A DNA stretch of 64,000 nucleotides from Plantibacter flavus. GTDB lineage: Bacteria; Actinomycetota; Actinomycetes; Actinomycetales; Microbacteriaceae. Positions within the stretch are counted from its first letter, which is position 1. Every line of letters starts with the position of its first letter. Positions 17,441 through 25,384 of the stretch are shown in pieces. The stretch is from the NCBI RefSeq assembly GCF_002024505.1, contig NZ_CP019402.1:1364001-1428000 (forward strand). Direction: 5' to 3'. The translations under genes and the position numbers were made by a program. The notes beneath the pieces are model-generated. The model searched no databases. It had not been told where the DNA came from and was given only the letters and a program-made list of their open reading frames with translations.

Positions 17441-18088
17441 ATGGGCGTGTGGCGGAAGAGCCGGCGGAAGCCGATGAAGCCCTACGTCGCGCCCCCTGAG
17501 GTGGCTCCGCCGCCGGTCGAGCACGCGGTCGAGGAAGGCCTCCTCATCGCGCGGTCCTGGACCGTGGTCGAGGTCACGAACTGGATCATCGAGCGTGCAC
17601 TCCGCGACGGTGCGTCCTACGACGCCGAGGCGACGCAGGCGGCTGTCCGGCGCGAGCTGGGTCGCATGGCGGACGAGCAGGAGGAGTACGCGGACCTGGC
17701 ACGGGAGGCGCGCCAGACGGCGTTCCAGCGGCGGGGGAGCGCTCGTCATCAGCACGACTACCGCGCTGGCGACCTGAGTGCCCTGTCCCGTCGCCGCGAG
17801 GTGTACTCGGGGCTCGCCGCCGAACTCCGTCGGGTGAGCAAGGACGAGGAGTTCGTCGCGGGGATCGCGGAGTCCGCTCGTGAGCGTGCGTGGGGCGACC
17901 TGGAGCGCGCCATCCAGGCGAAGCTCGACCGGGTCCTCGACGAGCCGGTCGTCGACGAGCACTATCGCCGTGCCCGGAGCCAGCGGCTCCGCTGGTTCCG
18001 GGATCTCGACCTCGCTGCCCTCATCGCCGCCAATCCCAAGGACGGCAGCATGCCGGTCGACGACGGCCCGAACCCCTACGAGGACTAG
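17441..18088 (+). CDS. Conserved hypothetical protein, helical and charged
   Basis: A 215-residue soluble protein that I do not recognise. It starts GVWRKSRRKPMKPYVAPPEVAPPP, continues as strongly helical, charged sequence rich in Glu, Arg and Ala (for example AAVRRELGRMADEQEEYADLAREARQTAF), and ends with the acidic tail DDGPNPYED. There is no signal peptide, membrane segment or catalytic motif. ATG 17441 is chosen because GAAAGG stands 5 bp upstream; an in-frame GTG at 17435 overlaps that site. TAGACT in the upstream spacer may be its -10. It follows the GlpR-like gene and precedes the tRNA, apparently as a single-gene unit. Confidence 0.75.
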   Translation: MGVWRKSRRKPMKPYVAPPEVAPPPVEHAVEEGLLIARSWTVVEVTNWIIERALRDGASYDAEATQAAVRRELGRMADEQEEYADLAREARQTAFQRRGSARHQHDYRAGDLSALSRRREVYSGLAAELRRVSKDEEFVAGIAESARERAWGDLERAIQAKLDRVLDEPVVDEHYRRARSQRLRWFRDLDLAALIAANPKDGSMPVDDGPNPYED

Positions 18089-18139
18089 CGCGGTCGGTTC
18101 GAAACGGCTCGCCGGTTCTGCTAGCCTGGACGAGTAGTT

Positions 18140-18216
18140 GGGCCCATGGCGCAGTCCGGTAGCGCACCTCGTTCGCATCGAGGGGGTCAGGGGTTCGAAT
18201 CCCCTTGGGTCCACCA
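18140..18216 (+). tRNA. tRNA-Ala (anticodon CGC)
   Basis: A 77-nt cloverleaf with encoded CCA. The 7-bp acceptor stem GGGCCCA/TGGGTCC contains the G3-U70 pair that identifies alanine tRNAs. The D arm is GCGC...GCGC, the anticodon arm CCTCG-TTCGCAT-CGAGG gives anticodon CGC, and the T arm is AGGGG-TTCGAAT-CCCCT. TAGCCT at 18122-18127 is a plausible -10, with TTCGAA 18 bp further up. The tRNA reads GCG codons, which are common in this GC-rich genome. Confidence 0.95.
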
Positions 18217-18223
18217 GCTGCAA

Positions 18224-18257
18224 CGACAACCCCGCGCCTCACGGTGCGGGGTTGTCG
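18224..18257 (+). terminator. Terminator of the tRNA gene
   Basis: A perfect 12-bp stem (CGACAACCCCGC / GCGGGGTTGTCG) with a 10-nt loop begins 8 bp after the encoded CCA end and is followed by TGTTT. Confidence 0.85.
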
Positions 18258-18311
18258 TGTTTCCGGGTGTCGGCAGCGTCCTGTCCCGTGTCGGCGGCGC
18301 CCCGCGTCCTG

Positions 18312-18354
18312 TACGGTCAGGGGCACGGCGCCGCTTCGGTTCCCGTGAACGGGA
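18312..18354 (+). promoter_or_regulatory. Promoter region with inverted repeat before the ceo-like gene
   Basis: TACGGT (18312-18317) is a plausible -10. Downstream of the expected transcription start, TCCCGT (18341-18346) and ACGGGA (18349-18354) form an inverted repeat with a 2-bp spacer, 10 bp before the start codon. It could be an operator or a small hairpin near the ribosome site. Confidence 0.3.
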
Positions 18355-18363
18355 CGAGCAGTC

Positions 18364-19539
18364 ATGCCAGCAGCATCCGAACCGACCGTGCAGCACGACG
18401 CCGTCCTCGGGGTGATCGGCACCTCGCTGAAACCAGACGAACGACGCGTGCCGATCCACCCGGCGCACTTCGAGCGCATCCCGGAGGAGTTCCGGTCACG
18501 GATCGTCGTGGAGCACGGCTACGGTGCCCGGTTCGGTGTCTCCGACGAGGAGATCGCGCCCTCCGTCCGCTCGTTCGCGACGCGCGCCGAGGTCATCGCG
18601 CAGGCGGACGTCGTCCTGTTGCCGAAACCGCAGCTCGAGGATGTCCAGGAGCTCCGCGACGGGCAGACACTCTGGGGCTGGCCGCACTGCGTCCAGGACA
18701 CCGCGCTGACGCAGCTCGCGATCGACAAACGGCTCACGCTGATCGCTTTCGAGGCGATGAACCACTGGGCCGCCGACGGCAGCTTCGGCTTGCACGTCTT
18801 CCACAAGAACAACGAACTCGCCGGCTACAGCTCGGTGATCCACGCGTTGGAACTCTGCGGCTCCACCGGCAGCTACGGCCGTCGCCTGACCGCCGTGGTC
18901 ATCGGCTTCGGCGCGACCGCCCGAGGTGCGGTGACCGCGCTCAACGCCCACGGGATCCACGACGTGCGCGTGCTCACCAACCGCCGCGTCGCGGCGGTCG
19001 CGGCGCCCATCCACTCCGCCCGCATGATCCAGTTCGACCACGATGACGGCCCGTATCTGAGCGAGGTCATCACCGACGAGGGTCGCGTGCCACTCGCGCC
19101 CTTCCTGGCGGAGAGCGACATCGTCGTCAACTGCACCCTGCAGGACCCCAACGCACCACTGCTCTACCTCCGTGAGGACGACCTCGGCGCGTTCCGGCCC
19201 GGGAGCCTCATCGTGGACGTCTCCTGCGACGAGGGCATGGCCTTCGAGTGGGCGCGCACGACCGGATTCGACGACCCGATGTTCACCGTCGGGCCCGGGG
19301 AGATCAACTACTACGCGGTCGACCACAGCCCCTCGCTGCTGTGGAACTCGTCCAGCTGGGAGAACAGCGAGGCGTTGCTGCCGTTCCTGCCCACCGTCCT
19401 GGCCGGCCCGGCCGCCTGGGTCGACAGCCTGACCGTCCAGCGGGCCGTCGAGATCCAGGACGGCGTCATCCGCAACCCTGCGATCACCGAGTTCCAGCAC
19501 CGTTCGGCGGAGTACCCGCACGAGGTCCTCCCGGGCTGA
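18364..19539 (+). CDS. N5-(carboxyethyl)ornithine synthase-like, alanine dehydrogenase/PNT family
   Basis: A 391-residue enzyme of the alanine dehydrogenase/transhydrogenase fold. The N-terminal domain opens with GVIGTSLKPDERRVPIHPAHFERIP, the family motif around the pyruvate-binding Arg and Lys. The NAD(P)-binding part carries VVIGFGATARGAVTALNAHG near residue 180, and the C-terminal part has DEGMAFEWARTTGFDDPMF. The closest characterised enzyme I can name is Lactococcus carboxyethylornithine synthase, which condenses pyruvate with ornithine or lysine using NADPH. An alanine-dehydrogenase-like reaction is the alternative. The ATG at 18364 has only a weak ribosome site. The gene stands alone between a tRNA and a repeat cluster. 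Confidence 0.8.
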   Translation: MPAASEPTVQHDAVLGVIGTSLKPDERRVPIHPAHFERIPEEFRSRIVVEHGYGARFGVSDEEIAPSVRSFATRAEVIAQADVVLLPKPQLEDVQELRDGQTLWGWPHCVQDTALTQLAIDKRLTLIAFEAMNHWAADGSFGLHVFHKNNELAGYSSVIHALELCGSTGSYGRRLTAVVIGFGATARGAVTALNAHGIHDVRVLTNRRVAAVAAPIHSARMIQFDHDDGPYLSEVITDEGRVPLAPFLAESDIVVNCTLQDPNAPLLYLREDDLGAFRPGSLIVDVSCDEGMAFEWARTTGFDDPMFTVGPGEINYYAVDHSPSLLWNSSSWENSEALLPFLPTVLAGPAAWVDSLTVQRAVEIQDGVIRNPAITEFQHRSAEYPHEVLPG

Positions 19540-19630
19540 TCGGTTCTCGGCCGAGCGTTCAAGCAGCGGGCCGCGGCGGGCCTCTCGGTGAACCACTGAC
19601 GGAGGCATCGCGCCCGGGAGGCCTCTCGCG

Positions 19631-19924
19631 GGCACTTCGACAGGCTCAGTGACCGGGGGTGGTCCACCCGGAACCCTCCGGTCCTCGAGCAATCGTTCCC
19701 CGCTCCCTGAGTGACCCCTTCCGGTCCCTGAGCCTGTCGAAGGGCACACGGGCGACCACACGAATCCGGCGCTGTTCACCCGGTCCCTGCGCCTGTCGAA
19801 GGGCACGCGGAGAACCTCACGAATCCGGCGCCCTCCCTCCGGTCCCTGAGCCTGTCGAAGGGCCCACGGAGGACTCCACGAATCCGGCGCCCGTTCTCCG
19901 GTCCCTGAGCCTGTCGAAGGGCAC
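19631..19924. repeat. Dispersed-repeat cluster with a 59-bp tandem array
   Basis: Five copies of the core CCCTGAGCCTGTCGAAGGG or its reverse lie here. One is inverted at 19631-19657. Four are direct at 19722, 19781, 19840 and 19899, spaced exactly 59 bp. The sequence between the direct copies is also shared (CACGAATCCGGCGC in each), so this is a true tandem array of 59-bp units. It fills most of the 453-bp gene-free stretch 19540-19992, just upstream of the DUF222-HNH gene; nothing else is seen there. Confidence 0.85.
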
Positions 19925-19992
19925 ACGAACAACTTCCACAGTCACCCTCACTCGGCATCTGGAATGTCAGTGGTCCATGGTGGACTTGTCCC

Positions 19993-21264
19993 ATGACCGA
20001 GACCACCCTCACCGCGACCCGCGTCGGCGACGACTACGCCGCGCAACTCGCGGAGTTCTCGGACGAATACGCAGAGATCCAACGGCTGCGGGCAGCCCTC
20101 GACGCGCGTGAGGCCCGGCTCCTCGCCCGCTCCGCCGCCTACGCGGACGCCTTCGCCGACGCCACGGTCCCGGCGATCTTCCCGCCCGCGGAACGCCAGG
20201 CGCTCTCTCGTCGTTCGACGTGTGCGGCGCTCGCGATGGCGACCCGCACCCCTGAGCGGACCGTGCAGCGTGCGACGAACGACGCCGAGCGGCTCGTCAA
20301 CGACGCACCGGCCGTGCTCGCCTCCCTCGAGGCAGGGCGTATTTCGGCGCGGCATGCGCAGACGATCATCGACCAACTCAGTGACGTGCCGACCGCGGGG
20401 CGGGCGGTGTTCCTCGCGGAAGTCTTAGCGGTCGCGGAGGAGTCCACCAACGCGAACCTCCGCAGGCGCGCCCGCGTCCTGCGCGAGCGCCTGCACCCGG
20501 AATCGATCACTGCGAGAGCGGTCCGGTCCGAGGCGGACCGCCGGGTCGAGTTCGAACCGGCAGCGGACGGCATGGCGTGGGTGCACCTGTTCACGACGGC
20601 ACCCATTGCGCAGGGCATCCTCGAGCGCGTCGAAGCGGCCGCCGCGGAGTCACGTAAGGCCGGTGACACCCGCACCTGCGCCCAGCTGCAGGCGGACGCC
20701 CTCGCGGCGCTCGCCCTCACCGGCGTCACACCGGAAGACGTCATGTCGAGCCCGGTCCTCCCGCACCCGATCGAGGTCCAGGAGCACATCAAGCCGACCG
20801 TACAGATCACGGTCCCGGCGCTCAGCATGGCCGGCGTCTCCGATGCACCCGGCATGCTCGACGGCTACGGCCCCATCGACCCTGAGACCGCCGCACGCAT
20901 CGCGGTGAACGCACCCAGCTTCACCCGGATCCTGGTCCAGCCGGAAACGGGTGCGGTCCTGTCCGTCGGGCGGCATCAATACCGCGTTCCGGCCGACCTC
21001 CAACGGGCGGTGCGGTTGCGGGACGGCACTTGTCGGGCACCTGGCTGCGGGAGACGGGCCCGGGCTTGCGATCTCGATCATTCCGTCGCCTGGGAACACG
21101 GAGGCACCACAGATGTGGGGAACCTCGCGTGCCTGTGTCGACATCACCACCGCCTGAAGCACCTGCCGGGGTGGAACCTCGACCACGGACCGGGTGGGGT
21201 CCTCGAGTGGACGACACCTGACGGCAAGCAGTACCGGACGGAACCAGACCCCGCACCGTTCTGA
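19993..21264 (+). CDS. DUF222 / HNH endonuclease domain protein (13E12-type)
   Basis: A 423-residue protein with an N-terminal DUF222 domain (helical, about residues 10-300, with ALSRRSTCAALAMATRTPERTVQR and LEAGRISARHAQTIIDQL) and a C-terminal HNH nuclease domain. The HNH part reads RDGTCRAPGCGRRARACDLDHSVAWEHGG ... NLACLCRHHHRLKH and has the paired Cys and the D-H/H residues needed for metal and zinc binding, so it may be active. The family is amplified in actinobacterial genomes, as the REP13E12 elements of M. tuberculosis, and its function is unknown. Both flanks carry clusters of the dispersed repeat, which suggests the gene travels with, or attracts, that repeat. No transposase is present. 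Confidence 0.9.
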   Translation: MTETTLTATRVGDDYAAQLAEFSDEYAEIQRLRAALDAREARLLARSAAYADAFADATVPAIFPPAERQALSRRSTCAALAMATRTPERTVQRATNDAERLVNDAPAVLASLEAGRISARHAQTIIDQLSDVPTAGRAVFLAEVLAVAEESTNANLRRRARVLRERLHPESITARAVRSEADRRVEFEPAADGMAWVHLFTTAPIAQGILERVEAAAAESRKAGDTRTCAQLQADALAALALTGVTPEDVMSSPVLPHPIEVQEHIKPTVQITVPALSMAGVSDAPGMLDGYGPIDPETAARIAVNAPSFTRILVQPETGAVLSVGRHQYRVPADLQRAVRLRDGTCRAPGCGRRARACDLDHSVAWEHGGTTDVGNLACLCRHHHRLKHLPGWNLDHGPGGVLEWTTPDGKQYRTEPDPAPF

Positions 21265-21270
21265 CCCCCG

Positions 21271-21490
21271 CCGGTCCCTGAGCTGCGCCGCACTTCGACA
21301 GGCTCAGTGACCGGGGAGGACGGGCTCAGTGACCGGGAGAGGTGCACTTCGACAGGTTCGCTGACCGTGTGTGGGTGAGTCCGGAAGGCTCTGGTCCCTG
21401 AGCTTGTCGAAGGGCAGCCGGGTCGCGCCGGCTCAGCGACCGGGCGAGGCGTGCCTGGGTGTTCCGGGCCCCTGAGCCTGTCGAAGGGCG
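21271..21490. repeat. Dispersed-repeat cluster downstream of the DUF222 gene
   Basis: At least six full or diverged copies of the repeat core, in both orientations, start 7 bp after the DUF222 stop codon (for example inverted at 21291-21314, direct at 21393-21415 and 21468-21488). The first two form a short stem (CCGGTCCCTGAG / CTCAGTGACCGG). They occupy most of the 360-bp gene-free stretch 21265-21624, which otherwise holds the promoter region of the MscS gene. Confidence 0.8.
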
Positions 21491-21624
21491 CTCGGGCGTG
21501 GCACTCCCGGGTGGCTGCACGGCCTGAGAGGTTCGTGGCAGGCCGCGCAAGCGGTCGAGCCCGGCATGCACCCGCCCCTACGCTGGACGCTTGCGCCGTA
21601 CGGCATCGGTCGGCGGAGGAACAC

Positions 21625-22830
21625 ATGGTGCACGACCGACTCGAGGAGGCATGGATGTTCGTTTGGCAGAGCTGGTGGGGTGTCGCCGCAGCGGCCGGGA
21701 TAGCGCTGATCGCAGCGCTCGTCGTCATCGTGATCGTGTCGGTCTCCTTCCGGATGGCGGCGCGACGGAGCGAGTGGCCGGGAGCGCTCGCCGGGAGTGC
21801 CCGTCACCCCTTCCGGGCCCTCGTGATCCTGGTGGCCGTGTGGCCCGCGGTTGCGGCGACGCTTCCCGATGAGACCGCCCGTGGGTTCATCGACCAGACC
21901 TTCCGGATCGCGGTCATCGCCGCGGCCACATGGCTGGTCGCCGCACTGCTCGCCTTCGTCATCGGGCTCGGCCAGGCGCGGTACCGCATCGACGTCCCGA
22001 ACAACAAGGTCGCCCGCCGCATGCAGACGCAGCTCGCGCTCGTCCGTCGCTTGGCGATCGCGGTCGTCGTCATCGTGGGTGTCGCCTCGATCCTCCTGAC
22101 GTTCCCCGGCGTCCAGGGCGTCGGAGCGAGCGTGCTGGCCTCCGCCGGTGTCGTGAGCATCGTCGCCGGCCTCGCCGCGCAATCCGTCCTCGGGAACGTC
22201 TTCGCCGGGATCCAGCTCGCCTTCAGTGACGCGATCCGCGTCGACGACGTCGTCATCGTCGAGGGGGAGTGGGGCCGGATCGAGGAGATCACCCTCACCT
22301 ACGTCGTCGTCGGCATCTGGGACGACCGCCGCATGGTGCTCCCCTCCACCTACTTCACCTCCACGCCCTTCCAGAACTGGACGCGGAACACGAGCGAGCT
22401 GCTCGGATCGGTCGAGTTCGACCTCGACTGGTGGGTGAGCCCCGCGGTCATGCGGACCGAGCTGGAGCGCATCCTCGACCGCACCGACCTCTGGGACGGC
22501 CGGGCGCAGGTGCTGCAGGTCACGGACGCCGTCGGCGGCTACGTGCGCATCCGCATCCTCGTCACCGCGGTGGACGCCCCGACCCTCTTCGACCTCCGGT
22601 GCCTCGTGCGCGAGCAGATGGTCGAGTGGATCCTCGCGCAGAACCCGTCGGCGATCCCGCGCAACCGGGTGCAGATGGTCGAGCAGGAGCCTCGTCCGGA
22701 ACCGAAGCGCGGCGGTCCGGTGACCGAGCCGGTCGGGCTGTTCAGCGGCAGTGCCGAGGCCGAACAGCGCGCGAGCCTCTTCACGTCGTCGATCACCCTG
22801 CCCGACCTGGACGACGAACCCGAACGCTGA
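21625..22830 (+). CDS. MscS-family mechanosensitive channel
   Basis: A 401-residue membrane protein. Four hydrophobic segments lie in the N-terminal 170 residues (for example WWGVAAAAGIALIAALVVIVIVS and LAIAVVVIVGVASILLTF), followed by the MscS pore helix and beta domain signature ASAGVVSIVAGLAAQSVLGNVFAGIQLAFSDAIRVDDVVIVEGEWGRIEEITLTYVVV. A cytoplasmic C-terminal domain follows. MscS-type channels release osmolytes on hypo-osmotic shock. ATG 21625 is chosen because GGAGGA is 4 bp upstream. The gene is transcribed away from the repeat cluster and is single. Confidence 0.92.
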   Translation: MVHDRLEEAWMFVWQSWWGVAAAAGIALIAALVVIVIVSVSFRMAARRSEWPGALAGSARHPFRALVILVAVWPAVAATLPDETARGFIDQTFRIAVIAAATWLVAALLAFVIGLGQARYRIDVPNNKVARRMQTQLALVRRLAIAVVVIVGVASILLTFPGVQGVGASVLASAGVVSIVAGLAAQSVLGNVFAGIQLAFSDAIRVDDVVIVEGEWGRIEEITLTYVVVGIWDDRRMVLPSTYFTSTPFQNWTRNTSELLGSVEFDLDWWVSPAVMRTELERILDRTDLWDGRAQVLQVTDAVGGYVRIRILVTAVDAPTLFDLRCLVREQMVEWILAQNPSAIPRNRVQMVEQEPRPEPKRGGPVTEPVGLFSGSAEAEQRASLFTSSITLPDLDDEPER

Positions 22831-23015
22831 CCGTCGCGCGGCCGGGCGCGTGTGCACCGAATCGTTGTCGTTCCGGCGATCCTGTATGCGCTTCCCATCG
22901 CTACCATCAAGGGAACCTCGCCGGGTGACCTGCCGGCGGGCCGTCGGCGCTGCTGCCGACGTGAACGGACGGCGCCGGCCCGAACCCCGGCGACGGCATG
23001 CGAAGGAGACCGCGC

Positions 23016-23678
23016 GTGAACGACGACACCCTCTTCCTCACCGATGAGGACACCGCCGTCCCCGGCGAACGCCCGGAGCAGCGTCTCGAACGACGCTCCG
23101 CGTCCGTCCTCAAGCACCGACTCCTCGAGCAGGAACGCAAGCAGTTCGAGGAGTCCCTCGCGTCGGCGAAGGCGGACGGCGCCCTCGAACGCGCAGCGGC
23201 CCTCATCGTCTCCGCTCGGCGACGCTTCCTCATCGGGGCGTCGAAGTCGTTCACCTACGCGTCCCTCCTCGCCGCAGACCTCAGCTACGGCCTCGCGAAC
23301 GTCACACTCATCGACGGGACCATCGTGCGTCCCCTCGACGTCCTGAGCGACGTGCGGACGAGCGACGTCATGATCGCCGTGTCGCTGCAGCGGTACCGGA
23401 AGTACACGATCGACTCCGTCGTCCCGTTCGCCGAGGCGGGAGGCAGTCTCGTGCTCATCACCGACGCGCCGAACGCCCCGCTGACCCCGTACGCCGACGA
23501 GACGATCGTGCTCGGCCGTGCCGAGGACGGGCACCCGAGTTCCTCGATCGGGATCGCGCTCACCCTGCACGTCCTCGCGACGCTCACGACGGCCAGCGCC
23601 AAGGGCGCCGGCCGACGGGCGGTGGAGCGGGAGCGCCTCGCCGAGACGCTCGGGGTCTATGTCTCCGACGAGGACTGA
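23016..23678 (+). CDS. SIS-domain protein, RpiR-like without the HTH
   Basis: A 220-residue protein whose body (about residues 60-200) is a SIS sugar-phosphate-binding domain (FLIGASKSFTYASLLAADLSYGL ... DVMIAVSLQRYRKYTIDSVVPFAEAGGSLVLITDA). It resembles the C-terminal half of MurR/RpiR regulators, but the N-terminal 50 residues are charged and do not show the RpiR helix-turn-helix. It may therefore be an isomerase-like or sensing protein rather than a DNA-binding regulator. GTG 23016 has AAGGAGA 7 bp upstream; an ATG at 22998 lies before the ribosome site and is rejected. It ends 13 bp from a convergent MFS gene. The substrate is unknown. Confidence 0.75.
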   Translation: MNDDTLFLTDEDTAVPGERPEQRLERRSASVLKHRLLEQERKQFEESLASAKADGALERAAALIVSARRRFLIGASKSFTYASLLAADLSYGLANVTLIDGTIVRPLDVLSDVRTSDVMIAVSLQRYRKYTIDSVVPFAEAGGSLVLITDAPNAPLTPYADETIVLGRAEDGHPSSSIGIALTLHVLATLTTASAKGAGRRAVERERLAETLGVYVSDED

Positions 23679-23691
23679 GCGCGGACCGGGC

Positions 23692-25155
23692 TCAGCTTCC
23701 CGAACCCTTCCCCTCGCGCACGATCGACAAGGGTTCCGTGATGTCCTCGAGGGACTTCCGCGCGGCGTCGACCCCGAAGATGAGGGCGACCAACCCGCCG
23801 AGGATCATCACGCCGGCGCCGACGAAGTATCCGACGGTGAGCGGCCCGCGGTCGGTGCCGTCGCCGATCAGGATCCCGTACAGCAGGGGCGCGACCGAAC
23901 CCGCGATCTGTCCGATCGCGAAGAAATAGCCGATCACCTGGCTGCGGAGCTCGAGCGGGAAGATCTCGCTCACGGTCAGGTAGGCGCTGGACGCGCCGGC
24001 GGAGGCGAAGAAGAACGAGACGCACCAGAAGATCGTCTGCGTCGTCGCGTCGAGCGCACCGGCGTTGAAGAGCACCGCAGACACGGCCAGGACCGCCCCC
24101 GAGACCCCGTAGGTGAGGAAGATCATCTGGCGACGACCCCAGGTGTCGAACAGCCTGCCGAGGAGGAGCGGGCCGAGCAGGTTGCCGATCGCGAAGGGGA
24201 AGAAGTAGTACTGCGTCGACGAGGGGCTCGTGCCGTAGAAGTTCTGCAGCACGAGCGCGTAGGTGAAGAAGATCGCGTTGTACAGGAACGACTGCGTGAT
24301 CATCATCGCGAGGCCGACGAAGGTGCGCTTCGGGTACTTCGAGAAGAGGACGCCGAAGATGGTCCGGATCGGGATGTGGCCCTGGGCCTGCACCGTGAGC
24401 GCCTTCGACTCGTCGACCGGCTCGATCGTCCCGCCCTGTTTGCGGACGGTCGCCTCGATGTCGTCGACCGTTGCCTCCGCCTCCTGTTCCCGACCGTGCG
24501 TCATGAGCCAGCGCGGACTCTCGGGGATGTGGCGTCGCAGGAAGATGATGGCGAGGCCGAGGACCGGCCCGATGAAGAACCCGATGCGCCAGCCGACGTC
24601 CTCCGCGAAGTAGTCGGTGTTCAGCAGGAAGAGGTTCGCGGCCGATCCGAGGGCGGCGCCGCCCCAGTAGGTGCCGTTGATGGCGATGTCGACGTGTCCG
24701 CGGTACTTGGACGGGATGAGCTCGTCGATGGCCGAGTTGATCGCCGCGTACTCGCCGCCGATGCCCATGCCAGCGAAGAACCGGAAGATGGCGAGGAACC
24801 AGAACGTGGGGGACAGGCCGGCGATGCCACTCGCGACGAGGTAGATCGCGAGGGTCAGGATGAAGAGCTTCTTGCGGCCGAGGCGGTCCGCCATGCGGCC
24901 GAAGACGAGCGCTCCCGTCACCTGGCCGAGCAGGTAGATCGTCCCGAGGAGGCCGACCTCCGCCGCCGACAGCCCCAGCGACTTCTGGAATCCGGCGGAG
25001 GCGACGATCTGGATCTCGAGGCCGTCGAGCACCCACGAGAAGCCGAGACCGACGACGATCATCCAGTGGAACCGGGTCCACGGCAGTCGGTCCATCCTGG
25101 CGGGGACGAGGCTCCGCACCGGGGCCGGCTGCCCGGAGGTCGACGTGTTCGACAT
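23692..25155 (-). CDS. MFS transporter, metabolite:H+ symporter type
   Basis: A 487-residue major facilitator protein with about 12 transmembrane helices and a central cytoplasmic loop. The N-terminal half has WVLDGLEIQIVASAGFQ and the MFS signature GRMADRLGRKKLFILTL, and the second half has GRLFDTWGRRQMIFLT. FFAGMGIGGEYAAINSAIDELIPSKYRG is typical of the aromatic acid/sugar symporter branch. The substrate cannot be named. The start is ATG 25155, with AAGGAG 7 bp upstream. It is divergent from the serine hydrolase gene; the 229 bp between them show no clear operator. Confidence 0.9.
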   Translation of the reverse strand: MSNTSTSGQPAPVRSLVPARMDRLPWTRFHWMIVVGLGFSWVLDGLEIQIVASAGFQKSLGLSAAEVGLLGTIYLLGQVTGALVFGRMADRLGRKKLFILTLAIYLVASGIAGLSPTFWFLAIFRFFAGMGIGGEYAAINSAIDELIPSKYRGHVDIAINGTYWGGAALGSAANLFLLNTDYFAEDVGWRIGFFIGPVLGLAIIFLRRHIPESPRWLMTHGREQEAEATVDDIEATVRKQGGTIEPVDESKALTVQAQGHIPIRTIFGVLFSKYPKRTFVGLAMMITQSFLYNAIFFTYALVLQNFYGTSPSSTQYYFFPFAIGNLLGPLLLGRLFDTWGRRQMIFLTYGVSGAVLAVSAVLFNAGALDATTQTIFWCVSFFFASAGASSAYLTVSEIFPLELRSQVIGYFFAIGQIAGSVAPLLYGILIGDGTDRGPLTVGYFVGAGVMILGGLVALIFGVDAARKSLEDITEPLSIVREGKGSGS

Positions 25156-25384
25156 GGAATGGCTCCTTCCACGGCCGTCCCGTCGACGGTCGATCCGGGA
25201 GATGACGCTACTCCCGCGGCGGGCATCGGACGTCGCCGATCGGTGCCCCTTGACTTCGTCCTGGCGGAGGAGCACCCTACGCCCGGCACCCCGTGCGATG
25301 GCGCCCGGTGGCGCGGAATGGTCGTACGCTCGAAGCGCGACGAGATCGCGGACGGCTGCCGAGGGCCGTCGAGGAGGAGGCGGC

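Noticed and set aside
18140..18216. tRNA-Ala as an integration site for a genomic island
   Set aside because: The gene is followed directly by its own terminator and a metabolic gene; no integrase and no repeated tRNA end were seen nearby.
19722..19924. Regularly spaced repeats resembling a small CRISPR array
   Set aside because: The intervals between the repeats share sequence, so they are not unique spacers; the same core occurs singly at many other sites, and no cas genes are in the window.
19993..21264. DUF222-HNH gene as a toxin with immunity partner
   Set aside because: No small immunity-like gene follows; the next 360 bp are repeats only, and the protein lacks a secretion signal.
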